Shown: one piece after another, positions 22,398-35,027 of the stretch
Layout of the letters: each line of letters starts with the position of its first letter
Numbering within the stretch: the stretch's first letter is position 1
Assembly: GCF_000264905.1 (NCBI RefSeq)
Contig: NW_006763162.1
Span: 2,086-49,787 of the forward strand
DNA length: 47,702 bases
DNA from: Stereum hirsutum FP-91666 SS1
Lineage: Eukaryota > Basidiomycota > Agaricomycetes > Russulales > Stereaceae
Reading direction: 5' to 3'
Made by a program: the position numbers and the translations under genes
The notes under the pieces: generated by a model
The model's input: the letters and a program-made list of their open reading frames with translations, nothing else
The model's database searches: none
What the model was told of the DNA's origin: nothing

Positions 22398-23535
22398 ATG
22401 CTCGACATCCACGCCCCCGAATCTAAATCCATCATCAGCCACATCACCCAACCCGCCGATTCCGGCACACTCACTCTTCAACACCGACAAACTCTCTCCG
22501 AGGTCACATATATCCGCTCTCAACTCCAACGTACCGAGGACGCCAACGCTCTTCGTCTGGAGCTCATCGAAGGCCAACATCAACGCTCCATCGAGGAACT
22601 CGAGCGAAATCGTTGTCTGGAGATCACATTGTTTAAACAAAGCCGTCACACGCAAACCGTGCAGTGTAACGTACCCGGCGACTCGAAACATACGATAGAC
22701 GAGTTGGTTCGGAAGCATCGTGCTGAAGTAGAGAACCTGAAGCGAGAGTTTGAGAAACGTCTCGTTGAGCGAAACACGAATTTCGGGAAGGAGATTGGGC
22801 GTCAGCATCGTGCTGAGATTGTGATGATGCAGCGGCAGTGTGAGGTGCGGGTTAATGAAAGTGTCCAACGTGCGGTAAAGATGGCAGCGAAGAAAGAAGC
22901 AGAGCTTTTGAAGAGTGCGGAGGAGAGCCGGATGAAAGAGGTGGTCGAGTTGGAGGGAAAGCTGAGGATGCGCGAGTTGGATTTCGACGTCGTTTGTAAG
23001 GAGGAGCAGGAAGTGAAGGAGAGGTTAAGGAAGAGGAATTTCAGTGATAATTTGGCCTGTCAGGAGAGAGAAGAGCTGGTGAAGAAGATGGAGACGACGA
23101 TTGAGGAGGCGAAGGTCAAGTAAGAGCGATGGGAGAAGACTCTCAGGATGAAAGACCTGGATCTGGTCCAGGATCTTATCGTTCTGGAAAGAGATGGTCT
23201 GGGGAAAATGTTGGCGGCGGCGAGGATGCGTGAAAAGGAGATGGTGAAAATGAGGTATGATCCAGGTCGTTATGTGTTGTTGTATATGCACTAACATATG
23301 CTGGGTACCTTAGGAGATGCATAGCGACTATCAAGGGAGAGAACCGGACTCTGTGGAAGGAAGTCAAAGTTTTGGAACTTCTGGTACGACCCTTCTTCGC
23401 ATATGCGGAGACGCTGTCTCATGCATGATTTTTTCGATGCGACAGAGGGGTATCTCGCAACGTGATATCAAACTTGCTACCAACGCGGTCGATAACCGTG
23501 CTAACTCCAGGCCGATGCTTATGACTCTTCTATGA
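22398..23535 (+). CDS. Predicted coiled-coil protein of unknown function
   Basis: Three exons can be joined: 22398-23254, 23314-23383 and 23446-23535. The protein is rich in Glu, Lys, Arg and Leu with long heptad-like stretches (HRAEVENLKREFEKRL, MKEVVELEGKLRMREL), so it is probably a helical coiled coil. No catalytic motif is visible. In the straight reading a TAA at 23121-23123 ends the frame after EEAKVK, yet the same frame continues coherently as ERWEKTLRMKDLDLVQDL. The stop overlaps a perfect donor-like GTAAGAG at 23120, and CTCTCAG at 23140-23146 could be an acceptor, but the 27-bp intron would be too short for this genome. So it is either a 241-aa protein, a gene with a very short intron, or a nonsense-broken copy. 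Confidence 0.5.
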
Positions 23536-23747
23536 CTGGTATGATATTTGACGCCCCACTCCCCGCCCAATTTTCCATCACCTTGCTCATCTTTGCTCAT
23601 CTGTCTACTCGTAGATGCCTTGGACTACTCTACCTCTGAATCATCGTTCATCTCTTTTCCCTGTGCTAGTGGTGAAGTCGTGCGTATATTATTTGCTCCG
23701 ACGTTGTACAGACTAACGGAGTCTACGTATAGACTCCCGACACCTCG

Positions 23748-24864
23748 ATGTCTACGCACAAACGTGCACGTTCCGACAGCGAAGACTCCATGATGTGGTG
23801 TCGGTCATCGTCGCTTCTGAAGCACATCAAGTTGGATGAGGATCACAACTCACCCCTGCGTATTGATCCTTCCGAACCCAGGCCCACTCCTCCAGAGACA
23901 CCTGCTCCAATGACAGCGTCTCCTACCTCTTCCCCTCGTAAATCTGGAGTTCTTGAGTATCTGGACAGCATGAGCACGAACTTAGTCTTGGACGGTGTGT
24001 AGCATACTTCTATACTATTGCAACGTCAAACTCTTGCGCATCTGACGTTCTGTAGCATACGATCGTGCCACTTCTAAACTAATTATTCTTCACGCCGTCA
24101 CTCTTCATTTCTAAGGCGGCTGTGGTTTGATCGCGAACCCGGCTATTTATCAGGAAATGCGGAAGGCAGTCGAAGCGTACGTGAAATGCAATACCATCCC
24201 TCCTTCGATCATTTACTCCTGCAACCTTCCTAACTAGGTTTACATGCGATTCATAGTGATCAGTACAAGTTCGTGATCAGCTTTTCAAAGACCACCGACG
24301 AACTCTCGCCCCGATCCTCTAGCTCCTCCGCTATCGACTGCCCCACCTTTCCTCTCTCCCCATACGGCTCGGACGCCCTTTTACACCACATACTTGATTT
24401 CTGCGATACTCTCGCTGCGACGCAGGACGCAATGCCGTCGTCTACATCGGCTGGTCAGCAGCTCGTTGGCTCAATCGTCAGTTTCGGATGGCTTCGAAGA
24501 TATGTTTCCGATCATGATCTATCGGGACCACCATACGGGCACTGTTGTCTCTCGGTTTTTCACGTTCTCGAAGACCGACAGTCTTACGGTCACCGATCAA
24601 TCTACACTTATCCAGCATGGACCTACGGAGTCGAGATGCCCAGAGTCCGAAACAGGAGAGCAGATAGGCGATAACGACTCGAGGAGTGACATGGACCTGG
24701 TGTCTAATAGTGGTATGGGTTCACAGAAAGTTGTCGAAGTCGGAGGGTCCTCTCGACGCAAGTGCTCCGGTAGCGCCATCATACCACTGAACGATTCAAA
24801 CAGTAGTGGGAGCGCACGAAGACGGATGGCGCACTCGCTCCAAACCAGACAAAAGCACAAGTAA
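23748..24864 (+). pseudogene. Unknown gene with frame breaks
   Basis: Exon 1 (23748-23995) starts MSTHKRARSDSEDSMMW, is Ser/Pro-rich and ends at a good donor. Exon 2 (24116-24180) reads GGCGLIANPAIYQEMRKAVE. Exon 3 from about 24241 reads HAIHSDQYKFVISFSKTTDE and later, in a different frame, DGFEDMFPIMIYRDHHTG then TVVSRFFTFSKTDSLTVTD. The junction of exons 2 and 3 has no in-frame solution among the visible splice sites. A second shift lies near 24470-24490. The final frame ends TAA at 24862-24864 after a Ser-rich basic tail. I do not recognise the family. Two breaks suggest decay, although an unusual splice could explain the first. Confidence 0.45.
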
Positions 24865-26875
24865 ATACACCTACAGCGTTATCCGATACGCGCGCGAGGG
24901 ACCTTTGTATGGTATTTCCTGTCTGAGACGTGCTTACGGCGAGCAGTACGGCGCAGCCCAATAGCCCTATACACGCCCAACCCGCGACTACGCCACGCGT
25001 GAAACCTAGTACGGCAGGCTCGAATCTTGAGATCAAGAGGTCAGTAAGGCTATGAGGACGACAGTGAACAGTACGAGGAGCTATGTACTGTCTCTGATTA
25101 TTGTCTTCGATGGTTGGTTTCCGTAAGGTAGGTGCTCAATATTGTAGGGGATGCACCGTCCTCTCAGGCTGATTTTCTGTGGGTCCAAGACGTCAGCGTA
25201 GACATCTAGATGCTCCCGTGTGTTCTCTTCTTCCCTCCGTCCCTTCCTTATTTAGTGCCAACTTCTTTGCGCTCATTTCCCCCTGTTTGCTGTACCCCCT
25301 TTACGAACCAGACACTTTCTTGCTCTGGGGCAAGCAATATGGTATGCCCCACACGATAACAATAACCATTTTTTTGTCGATTATCTGCGTTTGCTTGTGC
25401 GAAGTCCTCACTCACACTGAGGTCGACAGAAAAGGCCTGCTATACCATCCCGTTTTCTCTCTTATTTCAACAATACGCTAAGCGCCACGACTCTAGCTTT
25501 TTCCCATCTCCACATTATTGTCCGCTCTTCGCATCCCTCCGCCTCCTTCGCTTGCTCTTTCGCGTTCACCTTGATCGTCATCTAACAACAGTACAACACG
25601 TGTTGCAATTCTTTTGCAAGCTCGATTCGTGCTAATGCTAGCTATCTGTAATATGTCCAAATTGAGATCAAACAATTACTCTGCGTAGGCACAGCGTAGC
25701 CTGGACTCATCATAGGGCGGATTTTGAAGGACTATGGAGACCCTTATGCTGGAGTGGCTAACCATCCATCGAAGAGCCGGTATACGCTACGTGATCTCTG
25801 CTAACTGCAAAGGTGGAATTCATTGGTGGTGATCCTTCAACATCCCCAACGCATTCTAATACATGGCTGCAAGTGAAAAGCCAAAACTATAGCACCCCAG
25901 AGCTGTTTATCGAAGTTGAGGGGTCCTCAAAAATAAGCGCTTTCGACTACGCCCAAAGTCGTTGTCATTGGTGGAAAAAATATGTGTTAGATGGTTACTG
26001 ACTGGAATATTTTAATGTGTCTGCATAACGAATCAATCGAATGTTATGCCTGCGGACTAATGACACAAATAATGCATAGTGATTATCACTGTCAGCACTC
26101 TCCCACACGATAGCTAATAGAACGTCATCGTCGTCTTGCAAGATACGGGAGATTCATTCGGTGGGGTGTTTTGCTCAGCATGCGTCGAGCTCTTCCCAGG
26201 GTGAGATTACAGCACTAGAAGGAAAACACCGCTATGGATCTCCGAAACTCCGTAATTGATCCATTGGCCTGTTGGAGCGCATCGAAAGCGGGGGAGCAAA
26301 CACAATTAGAATGGAATTTCCGGGCCCTTTACCTATTGTTTTGTAAAGCTCAAAACTTTGAGCTCACGGAGTAAACGGCGAAGGTTTGTTGAAATACCGA
26401 AGTTACCCAGGCGTACGTACTGGGAACCTCGAATCCGCTTCCCTGGGCGGCTGTTCGTGGGAGGTTCTGATGTGGACATGCGTTCAAAGACGTCCGAGGT
26501 TCGTCGGCGTGAGCACGGAGATCCAAATAGAACCGGAGGCAGGTCTCCAATCTGAGAGTTCGATGGGTGTGATCGATATTCTCCCATGCTTGCGGAGGCT
26601 TGCGCCCATTGGATAGCATTCGTGATGCGGGATGTGTATTCTGATGTTCTCGTCCGACTTCAGTCAGCCAATTTCTCTATAAATGTGCATCATTGGGAAG
26701 TCATGGCTTTGGTCCGAGGAATGAGTGCGCGTCTAAGTACGTGCCGTCGCCGCGCCGTAGGAAGCAGTGGCAAGTATAAGCGCTCAGCTGGTCTAGTAAT
26801 AGCAGGATGCGCCTTTGGTTTCCCTGCACCAGCCGCCCGCTGTCCCTTCCTTCTTACCACTTACCTCGACGACAC
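24865..26875. other. Intergenic with scattered unassigned fragments
   Basis: No complete gene is supported. On minus near 24950-25040 a hydrophobic stretch (GVVAGWACIGLLGCAVLLA) resembles one membrane helix before a donor-like GTAAGC. On plus, 25813-26001 reads MEFIGGDPSTSPTHSN and later ELFIEVEGSSKISAFDYAQS. It is preceded by a branch-point-like CTAAC and an AG, so it may be a terminal exon of a small gene whose upstream part I cannot identify. Confidence 0.35.
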
Positions 26876-29194
26876 ATGGAGCGCATAGCAGCAACTGCTG
26901 CTGCATCCTTCATTGCTTTTCATGTACTGCGCTCTGTCTACCGACGACTGAATGGTTATGGCATATCTGATATCCCTGGTCCTCCCTCCCCGTCGTTTAT
27001 TTATGGTACGCATATCTTCATCAGGGTCATTGTCAACGCATACGAGTCATTAAGAGTGTAACAATCTTTGTAAAGGCAACCTCCTTCAAATCTTTCAAGA
27101 ACAGGCAGGAACCTTTGACTTCAAGTGGCAGGAACAGTTCGGCGGCGTATTTCGCATTAGGGGACCGTTTGGGGTGCGTTTTCAGTTCTTCGAACCTGTC
27201 TGTCGCACGTTTCCTCCAGCTAAGCCTTATATGTATGCATGTAGGATGACCGTTTGATGGTATCAGATCCAAAAACATTACATTACATGTTTCATACATC
27301 TGGATATGATATAATCAAGCAGCCTGAGCGAAAGGAACTCTCGCGCCTGCTCACTGGGAAGGGTCTCATATGGGCGGAAGGTATTTCACTATCAGTTATC
27401 GTTCTCTTCATTCTATTACCTGACGGTATGGTCACAGGTGATGTGCACAGGAGGCAGAGAAAGGTTATGAATCCTGCCTTCGGTCCTGCTGAAGCGAGAG
27501 CCTTTTTTCCTATCTTTCTTGAACACGCGAACCAGGTCGGAGTGCGCTTCATTTCCCGATGTTGCTCATACGCTGATGCAGACGTAGTTGGTAGCAAAGT
27601 GGCAGGATATTATGTCCGAGTCTCCCGAACGTATCTCCGTCTTCAATATTCCAAACTGGCTTGGGCGTGCTACGATGGACGCCATAGGGGCAGGTGGGTA
27701 TTTCTATAGTTATCCCTAGTCTGGTCACTTCCACTTATACTGGGGTTAACATCGCCTATCAGCCGCATTTAGCTACAAATTTGGGATGCTCACGGATGGC
27801 GGTAATGAGCTGGCGCAGGCCTATAACAACATCCTTCAAGAGACTCACGGCAGGGCATCATCAGGTCGTATTCTCTTCCAGAACGCTTCTCACCTCATCC
27901 CCCTTCGTGTCATCGAGTGGATCACCGATCATGGAAGAGCGAAGCCCATCGCCAGGGCGCGTGAGGTCACTGCTATGGCTAATCGAGTAGCGGAAGACCT
28001 ACTATCTCTAAAGTCGGAGGCTTTACTTCAAGGGAAGAAGGGAAAAGATATCATGAGCTTAGTTGGTGAGCATATATGCGCGAGGACGATGTCAATACCC
28101 TCACGACCATCTTTGTTGATAGTACAGGCAAATCTCTCCGAGGACGAGAAATCACGAATTGACACAGACGAGATGTACTCACAACTGAGGTTCGTTCGAT
28201 CTCACCAATTATTCTGATATAGTATGGTGCGGTGTTTCTGAGCAGGAATGTAGGACCGTGATGCTTGCGGGGTATGAGACGACATCGAATAGCTTAAGCT
28301 GGACGCTTTACGAGCTGGCAAAGCGACCTGATATACAGAACCAACTCCGCGCCGAAATTGTGCAAACTCAAGCTAGAGTCAGAGCCCGAGGGGATGAGTT
28401 GATGTCGTTGAGTGACTTCGACAACATGCCACTCACCACTGCCGTGATCAAGGTATGTTTTTGCTATTATGCCGTCTCACTCGGCCGCTCATACCACATC
28501 ATAGGAGTCTCTCCGTATGCATCCTGTTGCCCACCAAATGTATCGCCAGACTTCCAAGGACGACGTGTTCCCTCTGAGTAAACCTATCATTTCGAAGTCT
28601 GGTAAGGTTCTCCATGAAGTTTTCGTGCCGAAGGGCACGCGGCTTGTTGCTGCGGTTGCGGCTTACAATCGGTACGCTCTGAGCGATGCTGTGAATAACC
28701 GTATTTATATTAATATTAAATCGTTTTTTACAGGAGTAAGGAGGTATGGGGAGTGGATGCGAGCGAGTTCAGACCTGAGAGATGGCTGCAGTCTGTAGAC
28801 GGTGGACGCGCGCAAGGCGCGGCATCGGTTGGTACCTATGGTAACCTGTTCGTATTAATCTTTCACTATCACCCTTACCTCTCACCAAGTTGATATTTTT
28901 CAATGATTTTAGCATGACCTTCGGTGGTGGCGTCAGGGCTTGCATCGGATGGAGGTTTGCGTACGTCGTCGGATATCCATGGCTTTGCCGGATTGCTGAC
29001 CTATGCTCTGAAACAGTGTTGCAGAGATGCAAGCGTTTGCAGTTGAGCTGCTCAGGAACTTCGAGTTCTCTCTCACGGAAGAGTCAAGACACATTAGGAG
29101 AGATGTGGCGCTAGTCATGATTCCAACCGTTGAAGGTCAGGTTGGCAAGGGTATGCAGTTACCCTTAAGGGTTTCCCTGGCGCCGGAGGAGTGA
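26876..29194 (+). CDS. Cytochrome P450 monooxygenase A
   Basis: Twelve exons join without a break: 26876-27005, 27076-27173, 27245-27380, 27438-27535, 27588-27693, 27763-28065, 28123-28189, 28254-28452, 28505-28671, 28734-28847, 28913-28960 and 29017-29194 (1,644 nt, 547 aa, normal for the family). An N-terminal membrane anchor precedes the proline hinge IPGPPSPS. The I-helix oxygen-binding motif is AGYETTS, the K-helix is ESLR, then FRPERW, and the haem loop is FGGGVRACIG with the Cys ligand. The enzyme would sit in the ER membrane and insert oxygen from O2 using a P450 reductase. The haem loop followed by WRFA resembles the CYP5150-type group of basidiomycetes (tentative). Its place beside a second P450, an MFS pump and a sesquiterpene synthase suggests it oxidises a terpene. 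Confidence 0.9.
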
Positions 29195-29730
29195 GCGTAT
29201 CGTCGCTTGGTCCTGAATGATGACGGCACTCTACTGTATTCCTGATTCTGATTCTGATCCTGATTCTGAACATATGTTGTTATATTTTGGAGGTAGCACG
29301 TTTGTTTCGAATTCAGCTCTATGTACATATTTAAGGGGGAACATGGACTTCTTTCTTTCTTTTTTTCGTTAGCTCAAATACTATTGTCATGCATCGCTCC
29401 CCGAGAATAATGAAAGTTGTGAGACTTTTCTTGAGAGCTGCAAAGATCTTACTTATCGGCACTCAAAAACGAAGTTCAAGAGTCATCCGGCCTAAGAAAA
29501 GCGCTTCATGATTCATTCATTCACAAGCCAACTCGTCGAGGAGTTCACGCACGTAAAAATAAAAGGAGATTTATCATGCGGTGTGGAGACATGAACACTA
29601 CACAGAAGGTCACAAGGTCGATTCGATCAACGTTCCTGTTATTGCCTGTACGACGGCAACAAGATAATACTCCGCGGGAAAAGCGTAACATCAAAACACG
29701 TATACACCATGTTGCTCTCACGTCCTAGTT
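29195..29730. other. Convergent intergenic region between the two P450 genes
   Basis: Both genes end here (stops at 29194 and 29731), so it should hold two 3' untranslated regions. A short CTGATT(C) microrepeat lies near 29240-29268. No gene seen. Confidence 0.5.
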
Positions 29731-31816
29731 TCAAAAACCGATGTCCTCACAGCTGTTCTCGAGGACGATACGAGAGTCGGAGTCCCTAGAGACGAAGGTT
29801 ACGGGAAAAGGGAGGGGACGCCTACAGGAGTCATCGTATCGTCAACAATGCTGTGGAGAAGAAGGGCGAAGACCACAACTCACACGACAAGACCCTCGTT
29901 GAGACTATCATTCCCTGGGATGATGGGATTTCCAGCCTCGTCTTTGACAGGAACGATGTCGAACGTCCAGAGTATACTGGCCATGGCAAGAAATAGAGAA
30001 TCTATTGCGAGGTGTCTTCCGAGACAGATCCTACGCGTTTATCAAACAAGTACGGATGTCTGCCTTAGAGTAACACTAAACGATGAAGTGTTAGAAATAC
30101 TCACCGTCTCCCGAATCCGAACGTTGTATGGCCATCGTCGTGCGTATCAGGTGGCGACGCTGCTAAGTTTCCACTTTGATCGAGGTGTCTTTCTGGTCTG
30201 AATTTATGGGCATCTGTACCCCAAACATCCTCGTCTCTATTCATAGCCCTGAAAGCATACCTATACGGTCAACGTTGATCTTCGCCCATCGATATGATGT
30301 GCCTACCAAACGTTTGGGATACAGATAGTTCCTTTGGGGATGAGATATCCGTGGTAGAAGTCGTCTTCGGTCAGACGATGTTGCATACCAAGGGGAGCGA
30401 CTGGGTCTTTTCGCATGACCTCTCGAATAATGGCGCGAATATACTGAAGGTGGTCGTAATCGCTGAAGGATGGTAGCCTGTTCCTTCCGACGTTCTTATC
30501 GATCTCTTCTTGAGCTTTCTTCTGGATACCAGGATGTTGTATCATGGCGAGAAAAAACCAGGCCAGGACTCCAGACATCTGGAACGTGCAGAATGGCGTA
30601 AGTCAAGTGTGTATGACGGGAATCTGAGGTCGTACCGTCTCAGAGCCTGCTGCACTGAGATACATAGTAAGTCAAAAGGTGTCGAGAGCAGATATAAAGG
30701 ACGGCACTCACAGCGCTGCGAGCATCCAGGAAGCCTCTTTGTCGGAGAGGCTGTGTTGTATTTGCTTCGCTGCGACGTAAGCAGCTACGCACTGATGCTC
30801 TTCCACCTATACAACCCGCACACGCTCCGTTGCATAAGAGACCGACATAAATCAGGAGGATACAACTCCTACCTGAGACTCCTTGACATGCTTGAACCAA
30901 CCACTAAATAGCTCTGAGTAAATAACTGATGCTTTCAGAGCCTTTTGTTTCCATGGTGCTATTATTTGTGGACAATATCGAAACCATGGAAAGAGCTCAA
31001 CAAGACCGCCGTCGATATACGCAGCGTGAACGACGTCTTTGGTGAACTCGAGAGTCTCGTAGAGAGGGCTGTCAGTCGCGTTCTTCAGTGGTGGTGTAGC
31101 ATACGCTACTGAGTAGACGGTTGACCCAACGGCTCTAATGATGCTCGTATAAGTCGGTACACAATCTTCAGTGGACATTAATATACCTTCGGACATGATT
31201 CTCCCAGTCTCCTGGATTTGTGAGCAGATCTGCGAGTAATCTGATTGTCTCGCCGTGTTGAATATGATGGAATTTATTCACTACGCCTTTATGAAGACGT
31301 TCGTGACCAACCCGTCTCATTTTTCGCCAACTAGATGATTGGTCCTGTTCCAGTGTTGATGACGCGCTTGAGGTGAAGACGACTCACATAGTGCCGTAGG
31401 GTAAAAACGTGAAGAACAGTCCTTCAGACAGTATTTCGCGGGCTACCGTGAAGCGCGGACGATCGGAGTAAATGGAGGCGCGCCTGTCGAGAAGGTCGGC
31501 GGCTACCGTATTGTTTCCAAGAACAACGACATCTTGACCCGCAAGATTAAGATGAAAAATTGGGCCTAATTTCACGCATATGAGCGCTGTCGGTGTATAT
31601 AAATCTCACTATGAACATACCGTAGACGTTTTTCCATTCGGAGAATTGAATCCAAGCGTCTCCGGACAATTGAAGCAGATTCCCAATAAAAAAAGCGCCT
31701 GGAGGACCGGGAGGTAGCTGTCCCCGCCGAGTCTGACGCTTTCTCCGATTGAACATAACGATAGAGGTGATAACTGCGAGCAGTACAATCAAAGACATTG
31801 GGGGATAGATATACAT
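29731..31816 (-). CDS. Cytochrome P450 monooxygenase B (OrdA-like)
   Basis: Ten exons join in frame: 31816-31621, 31565-31388, 31330-31187, 31134-30873, 30806-30712, 30654-30636, 30578-30307, 30260-30105, 30030-29884 and 29821-29731 (1,560 nt, 519 aa). There is an N-terminal membrane helix and the hinge LPPGPPGAFFIGN. Then come HLNLAGQDVVVLG, the WRKMRR C-helix, AAGSET of the I-helix, EVMR as the K-helix ExxR, and FRPERH. The haem loop is FGFGRRICLG with the Cys ligand. Exon 6 is a 19-bp micro-exon. The pattern is typical of the OrdA/CYP2-like P450s expanded in mushrooms; the exact CYP family is not assigned. It is convergent with P450 A and separated from it by 536 bp, consistent with a shared pathway. 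No lesion was seen. Confidence 0.9.
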
Positions 31817-33128
31817 CGTTCAAGGGATAGAGATGTAAGATGCTGATGCAACAGCTTTATAGGGGATCAGCGTGGGATATATGTCGATATCGATGCTCTC
31901 ATGATAAACGGTTCATACTCGCTTACTTTTCTTCTTGCTTCAAAATCCTGAAAATACCTAGCTCATAGTACACGGTGGCACATACATATCTCATCATTTT
32001 GTAGATATCATCAATATTGCTACACACTCTCCTTCGCTAACCATGCGAAAAGTACCCCCCTCTTCTGGCGGAGAAGTCTCGTCAACCTCCACATCCTGCC
32101 GACACGGTAGTTTCTGAGCCATAATAGGTATTGGATAGGACATCTACAATCACTGTCACATTATTACAGTCAGTATGTAGATGAACGATAAGCAAAATCG
32201 GTTCGAATTATTTCCGTTAGTCGAAGCTAGATCCATATACGTGTGACATACTTATACGCTCGGATGGCGCGGTTGATGGGCAGCTACGATTTGTTGGTTG
32301 ACATGAAAGACGATAACTCAATCTGGGAAGACGGCACCCGAGATATACTATACATGTGTGCTTGCATGAGGTTTTCTCTTTACCTGAGTTTGAAATCGCG
32401 AGACAAACACCTAGAGCCTTCGTACTATAATGAAAATTTGAGGAAAGGATAGCGACGAAATCATGCTCCCGAGAAACACCCCGACTTTCGGAAACAAGTA
32501 GACCACACTCTGGGAATCTCTAATTCCCTGCGGAGAATCTTCAAAAACACGCATACGACCAGACACTGTGTGCTCTTATCGATCGGTGCTACGCAGTCCG
32601 CTTTAGTGCTACGTTCATCATCTGACCGAGTTGCCGAAGACGAAACGGTTCCAAAATCTCACCGTGTTCTCCCTTTCGAGAGTTATTGGCTCTCACGAAT
32701 GCCTGCTATCGCATGTAACACTGCCTTCAGCAGAAAATCAGATGAAACGGACTGATGGAAGATATCTGAAATGGGGCACCGAGCGTGGCGCTACATCACG
32801 GCGCGGCAGCCCGCTTTCTTTTCTAGCCATAAACTCGTAAACGCACAGGAACAGAGCCGCTTCCATGGTGTCTAGGATCAAGTCTGGAATCAGAAACGAG
32901 CACGCCTGTGGGAGCTCAGTCCTCCCTGTCGGAGGTCTCGGACTGTCGGATCTCTGCGTTGACTGATGTTACGTCTCTGATGCTTTAGTTGTTTTCTGAG
33001 CGATGTGTTGGACCTTTTGACTGGATTCACATCAGGCTCTCAGTTTTTGATTGGGACCTTTGGATATAAAGGATGGCTAGCTTCTGAAGAACCATAACTT
33101 CGCCTATTATTCGACGTAGTACCGTAAC
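31817..33128. other. Intergenic, no gene recognised
   Basis: A 51-residue minus-strand frame near 32000-32125 (MAQKLPCRQDVEVDETSPPE...) looks protein-like but is too short and unconnected to call. This interval is the divergent promoter region between P450 B (minus) and the membrane protein gene (plus). Nothing else recognised. Confidence 0.4.
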
Positions 33129-34640
33129 ATGGCTAGCTCAGGACCTCCCCTCGATCAGATATTCCTGGTTGGAATCTGGTTGGAAACAGCAATATACGGT
33201 ACAATTACAATCCCTATACTCATACCCTTCCCAGATGCTTACCTCACTACTATTTACCTCAAGGCGTGAAGTCTGTTCGATTCATTTCGAAATTCTCTTA
33301 CGGATTTACTCATGGGCTCCTTCGGACACAATTCAGCGCAATGGTCTTTGCATCGTCTATATACGTTCTTTTGAAAATGAATCGAGCGGGAAGAAGTTCT
33401 GCTAAGTATGGAATTCCTCAAATATTTCGCACTTTGCTGATTTTTTCTTGAATAGATTTTTAATTCTAACGGCTATCTTCCTCTTTTTTCTTTCTACCGC
33501 GTACATATCCATTACGTTAAGGCAGCTTCTCGAGGCTTTCATTTGGGGACCTCCTGGGCAGGCCAGCCTTTATTTTGCTAACGAGCCGGATCCATTGGCT
33601 ATCACCAAGCTCAGCTTATACGAGGTCAACGTAGGGGTCAAACCTTATCGATCTCATCCAATACATACTGACGTTCTGCTCCTTATCTAAGGTCTTTTCC
33701 CAAGATATAGTCCTCGTGCGTCTGAGAACGTTCATCTTGACGTGCAAATACTAAATGTCATGATTTATATTATTATAGATATGGAGATTGTGGGTTGTCT
33801 GGAGTAATCGCTGGCAGGTTGTCGTTGCTCCGGTATGTAGTGTCTGCTGCATAGCACCGATATACTCGATGAATTTTAACCAAGTATCTTGTTTCCATCA
33901 TTCATTTACAGCTTGTGCTTGAAGCCATACATGTTGGCGAGTTGCATGCTACTTCTTATACTCGCACTTTGATTAATATTGTTGATTAAAGCTGCCGGCA
34001 TAGTCTCGATCCAAAGAGGATCACATCCAAATATCCCCATATTTGATGTCACCATACACAGATGGGCTATCGTGTATTGGACGGCAGACCTCGCCTTAAA
34101 CATTGGAGTTACGCTTGCTATCGCGTATAAGCTCTGGGTACAGGGGAAAGCAGTGAGCGGCATTCGGGTTTCCGACGGAGCGAAGAATCCGTATATTGGT
34201 GCCATCTTAACCATCGTGGAATCAGGTGCTATATTCGCAACTGCGACGCTGATCACTGTAACTATCTACCTTGCCGGAAGCCCATCAGTCGTTGCAGCGA
34301 TCGACACAGTTGTCCAGCTAGCGGTATGTCCATTGACCTTGAACAATTACAACTATATTAATGTGTGCTGCGGCACTTATGATAGACAATCACACCCCTT
34401 CTCATCGTTGTCAGAGTCGGTCTGAACTTGAACCATGGCGTCTCTGCCAACTCTACGACCTATAGTTCGCAAGGAAATCAAAGTACCTTGGGGTCTTCCG
34501 CTTCCGCTCCACAGAATCGCTTCCGGCGTAACCCAGCTGTACGGGTCAACATTTCCGAAACTCAAGACACGTTTGGCGAAGGGTATTACGATATGGATGT
34601 TAGAAAGGATCAGACGGCATCTGGGATCTCTAGGGTATGA
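33129..34640 (+). pseudogene. Seven-helix-type membrane protein, basidiomycete family, frame breaks
   Basis: Exon pieces match a large family of hypothetical polytopic membrane proteins of mushrooms. In order: MASSGPPLDQIFLVGIWLET (33129), AMVFASSIYVLLKMNRAG (33340), LRQLLEAFIWGPPGQASLYF (33520), IWRLWVVWSNRWQVVVAP (33779), RWAIVYWTADLALNIGVTLA (34060), SGAIFATATLITVTIYLAG (34220) and TPLLIVVRVGLNLNHGV (34395). The tail is Ser-rich and ends TGA at 34638-34640. Two junctions fail. Exon 1 (ending 33198) and the exon starting 33337 differ by one base in phase. A TAA at 33987-33989 (GAT-TAA-A) disappears if one T is removed, giving LINIVDKAAGIVSIQRG. These may be decay or sequencing errors. Function unknown; role in the cluster is unproven. 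Confidence 0.6.
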
Positions 34641-35027
34641 GACAGAGAGATATTCCAAGTTTGTATTCCTACTCTTCGTATGCGGTTAGTCAGGTCATAT
34701 TCATTGTTTTAGTGGGCATTCATGTTAGGATATACTGAGATTTTATTTATGCGAAGCTATCCGAGCACGTTGCACATCAATCACACACAAGGCTGCCTTG
34801 GCTTCGTCTTGCTTGATTTATGTAACTCCGCTATTGTTGGTCACACGGCTTCATATATATATTTATATTGCACAAACTGAGCCACTACTGCATTCATCAC
34901 ACAATGTCAGTGCCTTGAAATTCTGGAATGGTTCCTACCGAATGATGATAGATGGGATCAGTTCACTATATAAGCTTCTCCTCGTACACTCGCAGAGGAT
35001 GAACACCCCAGAGCAAAGCCAGCCACG
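34641..35027. other. Intergenic, promoter side of the small secreted protein gene
   Basis: No coding exon recognised. A TATA-like TATATATATTTATATT occurs at 34854-34869, and ACTATATAAGC at 34965-34975, about 55 bp upstream of the ATG at 35028. The second is the better core-promoter candidate. Confidence 0.4.

Noticed and set aside
22287..22868. 193-aa minus-strand open frame
   Set aside because: It mirrors the coiled-coil gene on the plus strand, whose composition and splice sites are more convincing.
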